This document shows, one piece after another, positions 36,695 through 44,643 of a stretch of DNA of 64,000 nucleotides. Source of the stretch: Mesorhizobium sp. (GTDB lineage: Bacteria; Pseudomonadota; Alphaproteobacteria; Rhizobiales; Rhizobiaceae); the NCBI GenBank assembly GCA_004020545.1, contig SAQE01000015.1, forward strand, positions 1 to 64,000, written 5' to 3'. Both the position numbers and the translations under genes were made by a program. The first letter of the stretch is position 1. Each line of letters starts with the position of its first letter. The notes beneath the pieces were generated by a model. The model did no database searches and had not been told where the DNA came from. It was given only the letters and a program-made list of their open reading frames with translations.

Positions 36695-37873
36695 CTACTT
36701 GCCGCCGGCCGGCAATGCGCGTCGGACGACGTTGAGGAAGAAGCCGATGCCGATCGGGATGATGGCGTCGTTGAAGACGAAGCGGTCGCCATGCAGCCCG
36801 GCGCCGGGACCGACATCGCCGGCGCCGATCCAGACATAGGCGCCGTCGCCGACGCCCTGCAGCAGGAAGGCGAAATCCTCGCAGCCCATGCTGGGCTGGA
36901 AGCCGGTTGCGACGCATTCGGCACCCACCGTGTCCGCGCCGGCTTGCGCCGTGAGGGCAGCTCCGCTTGCCGGGTTCACCACCGGCGGGTAGCCGCGCTT
37001 GTAGGCGAGTTCGGCGCTGACACCGTGCATGGCGGCAGTAGCCTGCGCCACGCGTTCGATCTCGGCGGCGCAATGGTCGGAGAGCGCGGGGTCGTAGAAG
37101 CGGCAGGTGCCTTCGACCTTCACCTCGCCCGGGACGAAATTGTTGAAGCGGCCGCCATGGATCTGCGTCACCGAGAGCACGGCCGGCGACAGCGGATCGA
37201 CGCTGCGGGAGACCAGCCGCTGGATCGCGGTGACGAAGCTTGCGGCGGCCAGCAGCGGATCGTCGCCCAGATGCGGCATCGCGGCGTGGCAGCCGCTGCC
37301 GCGAAAGCTGATCTCGAAATCGTCGACCGCCGCCATCTGCGGTCCGGCGCGCACGCCGATATGGCCTTCCGGAAAACCCGGCCAGTTATGCACCGCAAAC
37401 ACCTGATCGACCGGAAAGCGGTTCAGAAGCCCGTCCTCGATCATCTTCTTGCCGCCGCCAAGCACCTCCTCGGCAGGCTGGAAGACGAACACCACGGTGC
37501 CGTCGAAGCTGCCGCTTTCGGAGAGCAGCTTGGCGGTGCCGAGCAGCATGGCGGTATGGCCGTCATGGCCGCAGGCATGCATGACGCCCTCCTTGCGCGA
37601 GGCGTAGGCGACATTGGCGGCTTCCTTGATCGGCAGCGCGTCCAGCTCGGCGCGCAGCGCGATCGCCTTCCCGCCCCTGCCTTTCGTCAGCGTCGCCACC
37701 ACCGCGGTGGCGCTGACGTCGGTGTAAACCGCAAGGCCGAACTCCTTCAGCTTCGCCGCGACGAAAGCCGCTGTCTCGTGCTCGGCAAAGCCGAGCTCCG
37801 GATTGGCGTGGATCGCCTGACGCCAGCCGATCACCTCCGGCACGATCGCCGCCACCTCGTCGTTCTTCCGCAT
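36695..37873 (-). CDS. M20 family amidohydrolase (HipO/IAA-amino acid hydrolase type)
   Basis: A 392-residue dimetal hydrolase. ACGHDGHTAML and FQPAEE carry metal-binding and catalytic residues, HNWPGFPEGHIGVR is family-typical, and SMGCEDFAFLLQ holds a C-terminal ligand. It probably cleaves N-acyl or amidated amino acids. The ATG at 37873 is preceded by GGAG; the open frame runs far upstream into antisense of the AraC gene and is not coding. Divergent from an AraC regulator 102 bp away, its likely controller. Confidence 0.88.
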   Translation of the reverse strand: MRKNDEVAAIVPEVIGWRQAIHANPELGFAEHETAAFVAAKLKEFGLAVYTDVSATAVVATLTKGRGGKAIALRAELDALPIKEAANVAYASRKEGVMHACGHDGHTAMLLGTAKLLSESGSFDGTVVFVFQPAEEVLGGGKKMIEDGLLNRFPVDQVFAVHNWPGFPEGHIGVRAGPQMAAVDDFEISFRGSGCHAAMPHLGDDPLLAAASFVTAIQRLVSRSVDPLSPAVLSVTQIHGGRFNNFVPGEVKVEGTCRFYDPALSDHCAAEIERVAQATAAMHGVSAELAYKRGYPPVVNPASGAALTAQAGADTVGAECVATGFQPSMGCEDFAFLLQGVGDGAYVWIGAGDVGPGAGLHGDRFVFNDAIIPIGIGFFLNVVRRALPAGGK

Positions 37874-37926
37874 CGTCGTGTCTCCGTTTTCGATTGCGGC
37901 GATGTTGCCGATGCCTTCGGCTTCCG

Positions 37927-37962
37927 TCTTGAACGGGATTGACGGGCAGGGCGGTTTCAAGA
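37927..37962. promoter_or_regulatory. Candidate operator between the M20 hydrolase and AraC genes
   Basis: A 7-bp inverted repeat TCTTGAA/TTCAAGA with a 22-base spacer lies just upstream of the AraC gene in the 102-bp divergent region. It could be the regulator's site; the evidence is only symmetry and place. Confidence 0.3.
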
Positions 37963-37975
37963 AAGGCTGGCGGCC

Positions 37976-38806
37976 ATGAGCGATGCCAGCGAGCAAAGGG
38001 AGCGCGAAGCAGTCAAGCTGACGCGGCATGAGGGCCTTGGCGGCCTCGAAATGCTCGCCGCCCGCTACCGCGACCATGCCTATGCGCTGCACACGCATCC
38101 GACCTGGGTGTTCGGCGTGGTGGTGGCCGGCGTCGAGAAGCTCAGGATCGGCCGCCGCCAGCATCTGGCGCCGGCGGCCTCGATCATCATCGTCAATCCG
38201 GAAGAGCCGCATGACGGCGAGAAAGGCGCTCCCGCCGGCTGGGCCTACCGCACCTGCTATCCCGATGCCGCGCTGATGGCCGAGGTCGCCGAGGATCTCG
38301 AGCAGGCGCGATTGCCGATGTTCAGCGAGGGCATCGTCCAAGCGCCGGAACTGACGCGCGCCTTCGTGCGGGCGCACCGCCTCGCCGGACAGGCGCTCGA
38401 GCAGGAAGCGGCGATGCTGGTGGTGCTGCGCGCCCTTGCCGGCCGCTTCGCCGACGGCAAGCGCCGCGATCGCGCTTCGGACAGAGGCGAGACAGCACGG
38501 CGCTTCCGTCTCTATGGCGAGCTGATCGCCGAAGATCTCTCGGCTGGTTTCGATCTCGCTCGATTGGCGGCGACGACCGGGGTCACCCGCTTCCAGGTCA
38601 TCCGCGATTTCCACCGCGCCGCCGGCATGACGCCCGGACAATATCTGCGCGACCGGCGCATCCGTGCCGCCTCGGCGCTGATCAAAACCGACATGCCGCT
38701 AGCCGAGATCGCCGTGGCGACCGGCTTCGCCGACCAGAGCCATCTCACCAGGGTGTTCAAGGCGATCAAGGGGCTTGCGCCCGGGGCCTGGCGCGCCGCT
38801 GCGTGA
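37976..38806 (+). CDS. AraC family transcriptional regulator
   Basis: A 276-residue protein. The N-terminal cupin-like ligand-binding domain contains HAYALHTHPTWVFGVVVAG. The C-terminal AraC DNA-binding domain has two helix-turn-helix units (LARLAATTGVTRFQVIRDFHR and LAEIAVATGFADQSHLTRVFK). It likely activates the divergent M20 hydrolase gene in response to an amino acid derivative. Confidence 0.88.
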   Translation: MSDASEQREREAVKLTRHEGLGGLEMLAARYRDHAYALHTHPTWVFGVVVAGVEKLRIGRRQHLAPAASIIIVNPEEPHDGEKGAPAGWAYRTCYPDAALMAEVAEDLEQARLPMFSEGIVQAPELTRAFVRAHRLAGQALEQEAAMLVVLRALAGRFADGKRRDRASDRGETARRFRLYGELIAEDLSAGFDLARLAATTGVTRFQVIRDFHRAAGMTPGQYLRDRRIRAASALIKTDMPLAEIAVATGFADQSHLTRVFKAIKGLAPGAWRAAA

Positions 38807-38851
38807 GCGTCGCGCGGCCGTTGTGCCGGCGTTGCGCCAGCAGCCGGCACG

Positions 38852-39628
38852 CTACATCAGCGATGCCGTCGCCAGGCGATTCTTGGCGGTGTTCGGCTTC
38901 TTGTCTCCAACATAGTCCACATGCGTGTCGACGAGCCGGTCGCTGTCTATGCCGGCCGCGGTCAGGATATCCATGATCGCCTTGACGCGCTGCTTGGCCA
39001 GGTCCTTGTTCGTCTTGGCGGCGTCGGTGCCGGTGAATTCCCTGGCCGCCAGAGCGGTCAGTTCGACGTTGCAATGCGTGTCTTTGATGCTGGCGGCAAA
39101 TTTCTCGAGGTCACTTTTAACCTGCGGCGAAATCACAAAAGACTGGCTGTCGAAGAACAGGGGGACCTGCAGAGGGCTCCTTTTCTCGTACTGCCGGCAG
39201 GAGATTCCCTGCTTCGGAAGCGTGTACAGAATCGCACTCCGCGCCTGTTTCGTATCCGCGGCGCTGTCGTCGACCCAGTGCGAAAGCGCCAGCACCATTT
39301 CGGGTTTCACACCTTGCGCCTTGAGAAAATCCTTGGTCGCGTCGAGCCTGCGGCCGGCTATGTTATCGGCCTTGGTGTAATTGCCTTCCTTGCTGGCCGT
39401 CGCGTAAAGCCTGTAACCACAATCGCGCCCGCTGTCTTTCAGGAACGCCGCCAGCGAATTGGCGGTTTCGTCCGAAATCTTTCCTTCGCCCTTCTTGAAC
39501 AGGACACGGTACGAATTCCATTGGGTGCATTTCGGCCCGACGTAACGTTCCTGGGCGGTCGCTTTGAACCAGGCCGTGCTGCCAGCGACGATGAAGATCG
39601 CCAGGATGAGGCTGAATACAGACTTCAT
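38852..39628 (-). CDS. Secreted protein with two OmpA-like domains
   Basis: A 258-residue protein with an N-terminal signal/anchor (SLILAIFIVAGSTAWF). Two OmpA-like units follow: VLFKKGEGKISDETANSLAAF..NIAGRRLDATKDFLKAQGV, and LFFDSQSFVISPQVKSDLEKF..LAKQRVKAIMDILTAAGI. Such domains bind peptidoglycan, but both copies are divergent. GGAGGTG precedes the ATG at 39628. It lies 84 bp downstream of the giant glycosyltransferase on the same strand and may be cotranscribed with it. Confidence 0.65.
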   Translation of the reverse strand: MKSVFSLILAIFIVAGSTAWFKATAQERYVGPKCTQWNSYRVLFKKGEGKISDETANSLAAFLKDSGRDCGYRLYATASKEGNYTKADNIAGRRLDATKDFLKAQGVKPEMVLALSHWVDDSAADTKQARSAILYTLPKQGISCRQYEKRSPLQVPLFFDSQSFVISPQVKSDLEKFAASIKDTHCNVELTALAAREFTGTDAAKTNKDLAKQRVKAIMDILTAAGIDSDRLVDTHVDYVGDKKPNTAKNRLATASLM

Positions 39629-39712
39629 CTTCAAGACACCTCCCCAGGCGACCCCGCCTACCGCAGTTCTTGGCGCTGCCAAGTAACGTTCACGCGACTG
39701 CCACACCCGCCC

Positions 39713-42700
39713 TCAATCCCACACGAGCAGCAGCTTGCGCCAGAAGGCGTTGGACGGCATCGGCTTCGAACCGCGCGGCAGCCGGATCGCCAGATAGATC
39801 GTCAGCCATTTGCGATCGATCTCCCGCACCGAAACCTTCAGGTCATGCAGCTCGAAAGGTTTCGAAACCCGTGTCCATCCGGAGAACGCCAAGGCGCCGA
39901 CGGGAGCGTCGCGGTTCCAAACGAGCTTTTCCTCCGGCCTGCCGAGAGCCATGGCGAACTCGAATGGCGACGCCTCCTCGTGGGCGATCTCCACCGTCGC
40001 GATGGCGCTCCTGGCAAATGCCGGGAAAGCGGCGTTGAGCGCGGCTACGACCGGGCCATGCGTGCTCGGTCGCAGGAATATGCCGCCATTGTCGCCAGCG
40101 ACGAGAAGCAACGGCAGTTCGGAGGGATAATTGGTCACAAGCGTCGAATGCTTCAGTTCGTCGCCCGTCAGCCGCCGCGTGCGTTGGCGCGATTGCGGCG
40201 CGTTGAGGCGTGGGCGCCTCGCGCCGGGCGAAACGACACTGCGGATCTTGATGCTTGAAAAACCGCCGAGCACCGGCGCGTCGGGCCGATTGCCGCCGCA
40301 TCTTACGGCAAGCAGCAAATCGCGCCTGGCTGACGCCGGCGTATCGACGCTCGCCATGATTTCGCGCGGTTCGTGCGGGCGGCTGACATCGGCCCAGCCG
40401 CTTCCATCGCCATTTTCGAGGAACCGAGCGAGATCGCTGAAAGTCCGGTTTTCCGCATCGACGATCGCGATCTGAAACTGCGCCGGCCCGGTCAATGCTT
40501 CGTCGAGGTAAACCCAGCAATCCGCGCCGACTGTGCCGGGTGGGCAGACGCCCTTCAGCAAAGCCATTGAGACAATGTTGCCCTTGGCCTGGACGAACAG
40601 TTGGTCCGGCGATTGTTCGACATAGGTCAACAGATCGGGATCGGCATCCGGATACGAGCCGACATGGGCAAGGCGCAGGACTTCGGCCGGGAGGTATCGC
40701 TCGCGCTGAAGCGCGGAATGCAGCTCCGGCACGGTGTCCTCGGCCGTCGCATCGAGCAGGTCGACGACACCCAGGGTGAAGTCCGATCGCCCGGAATGGG
40801 CGAGAAGCGAAATCGCCGTATCGGGCCTGCCTTCGCGCGCCGCAATCTCGGCCAGCAACTGCATCGCGTCGGTGGAATTGGCGGGAGCCGAGCTTAGCCG
40901 CAGATAGCGGTCATCCTTGACGCGCAGCTCCAGGTTCCAGAGGTTGAGTTCCTTTTCATGATCGGCGGTGTTCGAGCTGATGCCGAGCTGCACGAACATG
41001 TCGGTGTGCGCGAATTTGTGCTTTCGGAACACATTGATGATCGGCCTGCGGTTCCTCAGCCACTCTGCATTCCGGTTCATGCCCGTCGGCGAGGAGCGGT
41101 ACCAGTAGAGCGGCTCCGGGATCGTGACGATCGTGAGGCCTGCCAGATCGGCGCGCAGGAAGAATTCCCAATCGCTCGCCGAAAAGCCGCGCTCTTCGTT
41201 GAGGTACCCTACGTTGTCGAACACCTCACGCCGGAACATCGCATTGGCATCGCCATAGGGATTGGTGATCAGGGCGATGTCCGGAGGGCCGCCGACCGGG
41301 AAATAGAGCATATAGCCGCTTTTGGTGTCCGGCGGCACGAAGGGCTCATTGAGCCACTTGGCAAAGGTCGTGCAGATGTCGGCGCCGGACTTTTGCATAC
41401 CGGCGACGAATGTGCTGACCGCATTCGGAAACAGTGCGTTGTCGTCATCCAGGAACAGGATCAGCGAACCCTTCGCGGCGCGAATTCCGGTGTTGCGCGC
41501 CTTGCCGAGGAAACCGTTCTTCTGCCGGATGATGCGCCAGCCGCGCCGCTTGAACTCGGGCTCCAGCTCCGCCAGCAGCTCGATTGTCTCCGGATCCGTG
41601 CTGCCGTCATCGACGACGATCAATTCGATGTTGGGGTAGTCCTGGCGCCGAACCGAGGCAATCGCCTGCGGCAGCAGACGCGCCCGATTATAATGCGCCG
41701 TGATGATCGAAACGAGCGGCAGAGCGCCTCGGCCGCGGCCGGCGGCCTTGCCGGGCTGCCGGCACAGCTTGGCGTGCAGCTTGCTCCAGGCCTTCTCGCG
41801 TGCGTCGCGGTTCTGCAGCGGCTTTGCAGGGCGGAACGAGGGGCTCTCCAGCGTTGAAGCGATCTTGGCCGCGATCCCGGAAGGCGACGCCTCCATCATG
41901 ACGGCGTCGGCGGATTTCGGATGGAGCAGATCACGCACGCTGCCGACATCCGTCGCGATGAACGGAATCTCCTCGTCGAGGCACGCCACGACATCCAGCG
42001 GAAGTTGCGCGGCCGAATGGGTGATTGCCACCAGCGCACGACTCTGCCGTAGGTAACGGAAGATTTCCGGCACGTCCCGGATGGGCAGGAGCTTCAGTTT
42101 GAACGGCCATTGCCGGGCCCGCCGAACGATCATGCCGCCCGAGTGCTCGCCGAGCACATGCCCAAACGCTCCGACGATCGTCACGGCGATGTCGGTCACA
42201 CCGGCGTCGGCCAGGCGATCGAGCGCGTCGCAGAACAGCGTCAGTCCGCTGCGCGCTTCCGTGCCTGAAAAATGCACCACTTCCGCAGTCGGCCGATCTC
42301 GTGGCCTGTAGCGGTCGAGGGTGAAGTCCGAACGCCACTCCTCAGGCTCAAGCGGCGTCGCGATGTGGCGGCTGGCGGGCAGCGTCCATCCCGCCTTGGT
42401 CATCCAGTCGAGCAGGGACTGGCCGGTTACCACGATATGGTCGCAGGTTTCCGCCGACATCCTTTCCATATGCGCGACGGTCATCTGCTCCTTACGCTCG
42501 ACCGCCCTGGCATTCGCCTCCAGTTTCCACATCAGTGGCTCGTGCGCGAGCACCACGAGCGCGGGAGGATCGGGAAACACGCCCGTGCGCTTGGCGACGG
42601 TCGGGAAGTGCGCCAGCCCGCCCTCGAGGGAAAAATAGACGACGTCGAAAGCGTTCTGCTTGAGGTAATGATAGACGGCTACAGAATTCTTGTCGCTCGA

Positions 42701-43015
42701 CTCCATTCCGCGCAGCAATTCGGGCGATGACGGCAGCAGTTCGAGCCGCACCAGGAAATTGTCGAAGCACCATTTGGCGAGCCTCGCGATCTCCTGCTCG
42801 TCGGGCTGGCTGCCGAGTGGGTTTGCCACCCATAGCAGCGTGACCGTGTCACCGATCTTCGCCAGATGCTGCGCCAGCGCGTAGGTCGCCGAGCCGGGAT
42901 CGGCAGTCACCGTCGAGCCGAACGCGACCTCCGAGACGACACACACATTGCGGGGCTTCTGGCTTGCCTGTCGCTTGCGCGCGGAAATCGCGCCTGCCTT
43001 AGAACCAATGCTCAA
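39713..43015 (-). CDS. Giant bifunctional glycosyltransferase (GT-B plus GT2)
   Basis: A 1100-residue protein with a TTG start after GAGGGGG. Residues about 20-420 look like a GT-B glycosyltransferase (DTVTLLWVANPL, LGEHSGGMIVRRARQWPFKL, PLDVVACLDEEIPFIATDVGS). Residues 432 to about 690 are a GT2 domain with LVSIITAHYNRARLLPQAI, VDDGSTD and a DDD metal motif at 523-525. A helical repeat-like region and a C-terminal domain shared with the protein at 44644-47346 follow. It probably adds two sugars to a cell-surface polymer. No transmembrane segment is obvious. Confidence 0.8.
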   Translation of the reverse strand: MSIGSKAGAISARKRQASQKPRNVCVVSEVAFGSTVTADPGSATYALAQHLAKIGDTVTLLWVANPLGSQPDEQEIARLAKWCFDNFLVRLELLPSSPELLRGMESSDKNSVAVYHYLKQNAFDVVYFSLEGGLAHFPTVAKRTGVFPDPPALVVLAHEPLMWKLEANARAVERKEQMTVAHMERMSAETCDHIVVTGQSLLDWMTKAGWTLPASRHIATPLEPEEWRSDFTLDRYRPRDRPTAEVVHFSGTEARSGLTLFCDALDRLADAGVTDIAVTIVGAFGHVLGEHSGGMIVRRARQWPFKLKLLPIRDVPEIFRYLRQSRALVAITHSAAQLPLDVVACLDEEIPFIATDVGSVRDLLHPKSADAVMMEASPSGIAAKIASTLESPSFRPAKPLQNRDAREKAWSKLHAKLCRQPGKAAGRGRGALPLVSIITAHYNRARLLPQAIASVRRQDYPNIELIVVDDGSTDPETIELLAELEPEFKRRGWRIIRQKNGFLGKARNTGIRAAKGSLILFLDDDNALFPNAVSTFVAGMQKSGADICTTFAKWLNEPFVPPDTKSGYMLYFPVGGPPDIALITNPYGDANAMFRREVFDNVGYLNEERGFSASDWEFFLRADLAGLTIVTIPEPLYWYRSSPTGMNRNAEWLRNRRPIINVFRKHKFAHTDMFVQLGISSNTADHEKELNLWNLELRVKDDRYLRLSSAPANSTDAMQLLAEIAAREGRPDTAISLLAHSGRSDFTLGVVDLLDATAEDTVPELHSALQRERYLPAEVLRLAHVGSYPDADPDLLTYVEQSPDQLFVQAKGNIVSMALLKGVCPPGTVGADCWVYLDEALTGPAQFQIAIVDAENRTFSDLARFLENGDGSGWADVSRPHEPREIMASVDTPASARRDLLLAVRCGGNRPDAPVLGGFSSIKIRSVVSPGARRPRLNAPQSRQRTRRLTGDELKHSTLVTNYPSELPLLLVAGDNGGIFLRPSTHGPVVAALNAAFPAFARSAIATVEIAHEEASPFEFAMALGRPEEKLVWNRDAPVGALAFSGWTRVSKPFELHDLKVSVREIDRKWLTIYLAIRLPRGSKPMPSNAFWRKLLLVWD

Positions 43016-43154
43016 TCAGTCCCCCTCGATCATCAGCCGCAGCGGGTCGAGACAGTCTTGCAAAGAGTAGGATAACACTTTGATAATTGTCTCGTGGGGA
43101 TAATCGGCTTACCAATATCGCACCCGCATTCGCGTAACCCGGATCAACGCTCGG

Positions 43155-44168
43155 ATGCTCATCCATCGGTCTCCAAAACACCTCGAAAGGCTGGACGATC
43201 GGCCGATCGATGTGAGCAAAGGCGAGATCCTGTGCTTTGTGGGACTGCGCAACGAAGCGACGTTGTTGCCGCATCTTCTCGATCACTATCGCAGCCTCGG
43301 CGTCGACCGCTTCTTCTTCCTGGACAACGGCTCAACGGATGGAACGCGTGAGCTGATACTGGCGCAGCCGGACAGCCATTGCTTTCACACCGAAGGGTCG
43401 CATTTCGCGGAAAACATCACTCCGCCGCGATGGATCAACACGCTGATGCGCGTGTTCGGCTCCGGCCACTGGTGCCTATCGGTCGATGCCGACGAACTGC
43501 TCGTCTATCCCGATTTCGAACGTGTGAACCTGCGCCGGCTTTGCGGCTATCTGGACTCGACCGGCGCCGAGGCTGTGATCGGCTCGATGATCGACATGTA
43601 TGCCGACGGGCCGCTGGCGGAATGCAGCTATGACGGCAAAAGCCCTCTTGTCGAGGCGTCGCCTTATTTCGATCCGGAGCCTGGGTGGCTGCGCGCGCGC
43701 GACGGCCTTTATCCGCCCGAGCAGATGTTCGGCGGCGTGAGGGAACGTGCCTTCTGGCACGGCCGGTTCAAGCAGACCCTCCCTCCGTGCCTGACCAAGG
43801 TGCCGATCGTGCGATGGGGCAGGAGCACGCACTACCATGCGGCGCAACATACGATCAGCGAGGTTCGTTTCAGCGAACTTCGCATCGCGCTGCTGCATTT
43901 CAAATTCATCTGGGGCTTTCAGCAGAAATCGGCATCTTCCCTGGGCGAGAATGCGCAACTCAAGGAAAAGACGCTTGAGGAGCGCGCTGCCTACATGGAA
44001 GCACTGGAACGCGACCCGAAATTGTCGCTTCGAAACAGCCGGTCTGTCCGCTATCGCGGCGACAGCGCGCAACTCGTGGAACTTGGCTGGATGAAATCCT
44101 CGGACCGCTACGCCGAATACGTCGCGAAAACGACCAAGCCGCGGTTAGAGGAAACCGCGGCCACCTGA
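43155..44168 (+). CDS. Family 2-type glycosyltransferase (Glyco_tranf_2_4-like)
   Basis: A 337-residue protein. GEILCFVGLRNEATLLPHLLDHYRSLG and FFFLDNGSTDGTREL at the N-terminus are followed by WCLSVDADELLVYP (DxD-type metal site). This is the PF13704/GT92-like pattern of rhizobial polysaccharide transferases. Divergent from the giant transferase across 139 bp that must hold both promoters. Sugar and acceptor unknown. Confidence 0.8.
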   Translation: MLIHRSPKHLERLDDRPIDVSKGEILCFVGLRNEATLLPHLLDHYRSLGVDRFFFLDNGSTDGTRELILAQPDSHCFHTEGSHFAENITPPRWINTLMRVFGSGHWCLSVDADELLVYPDFERVNLRRLCGYLDSTGAEAVIGSMIDMYADGPLAECSYDGKSPLVEASPYFDPEPGWLRARDGLYPPEQMFGGVRERAFWHGRFKQTLPPCLTKVPIVRWGRSTHYHAAQHTISEVRFSELRIALLHFKFIWGFQQKSASSLGENAQLKEKTLEERAAYMEALERDPKLSLRNSRSVRYRGDSAQLVELGWMKSSDRYAEYVAKTTKPRLEETAAT

Positions 44169-44205
44169 GTTGGCGATCTGAGGAGTCGGAAGAGGCCGCT
44201 GGTGT

Positions 44206-44496
44206 TTAACCGCCGTAGCGGTGTCCACCGTCGCCGCTGCCGTTGCTGCGGCCATCTGCCGAAAACTGCGCCAAGCTGTTGAGGGCCAGCGCCTTGCAAG
44301 CCGTCGGCGCGTTCGGATAACGGTGCAAATAGTCCTCGAGCGCCTCGATGGTGCCGATCTTGAGGGCCTGCTCGCAAGCGAGCTCGGCTTCCTTGACCGG
44401 AGCAACTTCGATTTGTGCCTGCGCCGCGTTTGAAAAAACGACGCTCACGCCCAGAATGCTAAGTCCGCCCAACAGCAGCGACTGGATCTTACGCAT
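44206..44496 (-). CDS. Small secreted hypothetical protein
   Basis: A 96-residue protein with a signal peptide ending NAAQA, then a mature part with one TPR-like helix pair (EALEDYLHRYPNAPTACKALALNSL) and a Gly/Asp/His tail (GRSNGSGDGGHRYGG). The segment HRYPN resembles sequences in rhizobial proteins of unknown function. AAAGGGG precedes the ATG at 44496. No clear function. Confidence 0.6.
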   Translation of the reverse strand: MRKIQSLLLGGLSILGVSVVFSNAAQAQIEVAPVKEAELACEQALKIGTIEALEDYLHRYPNAPTACKALALNSLAQFSADGRSNGSGDGGHRYGG

Positions 44497-44643
44497 AACA
44501 AACCCCTTTCCACCACATGCCCCATGTATTCTAATAATATAACAGGTTAATAATTTGTCAACCATAACGGGAGGTTATCGGGGCGGGTGTGGAGGGCCAG
44601 CGCGGTTAACCTTAACCGCGGCCGCATGGGTCTCGGGCAGCGC

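Noticed and set aside
37874-38641. 256-residue N-terminal extension of the M20 hydrolase
   Set aside because: It is antisense to the AraC regulator; the ATG at 37873 has a ribosome binding site and gives a normal family length.
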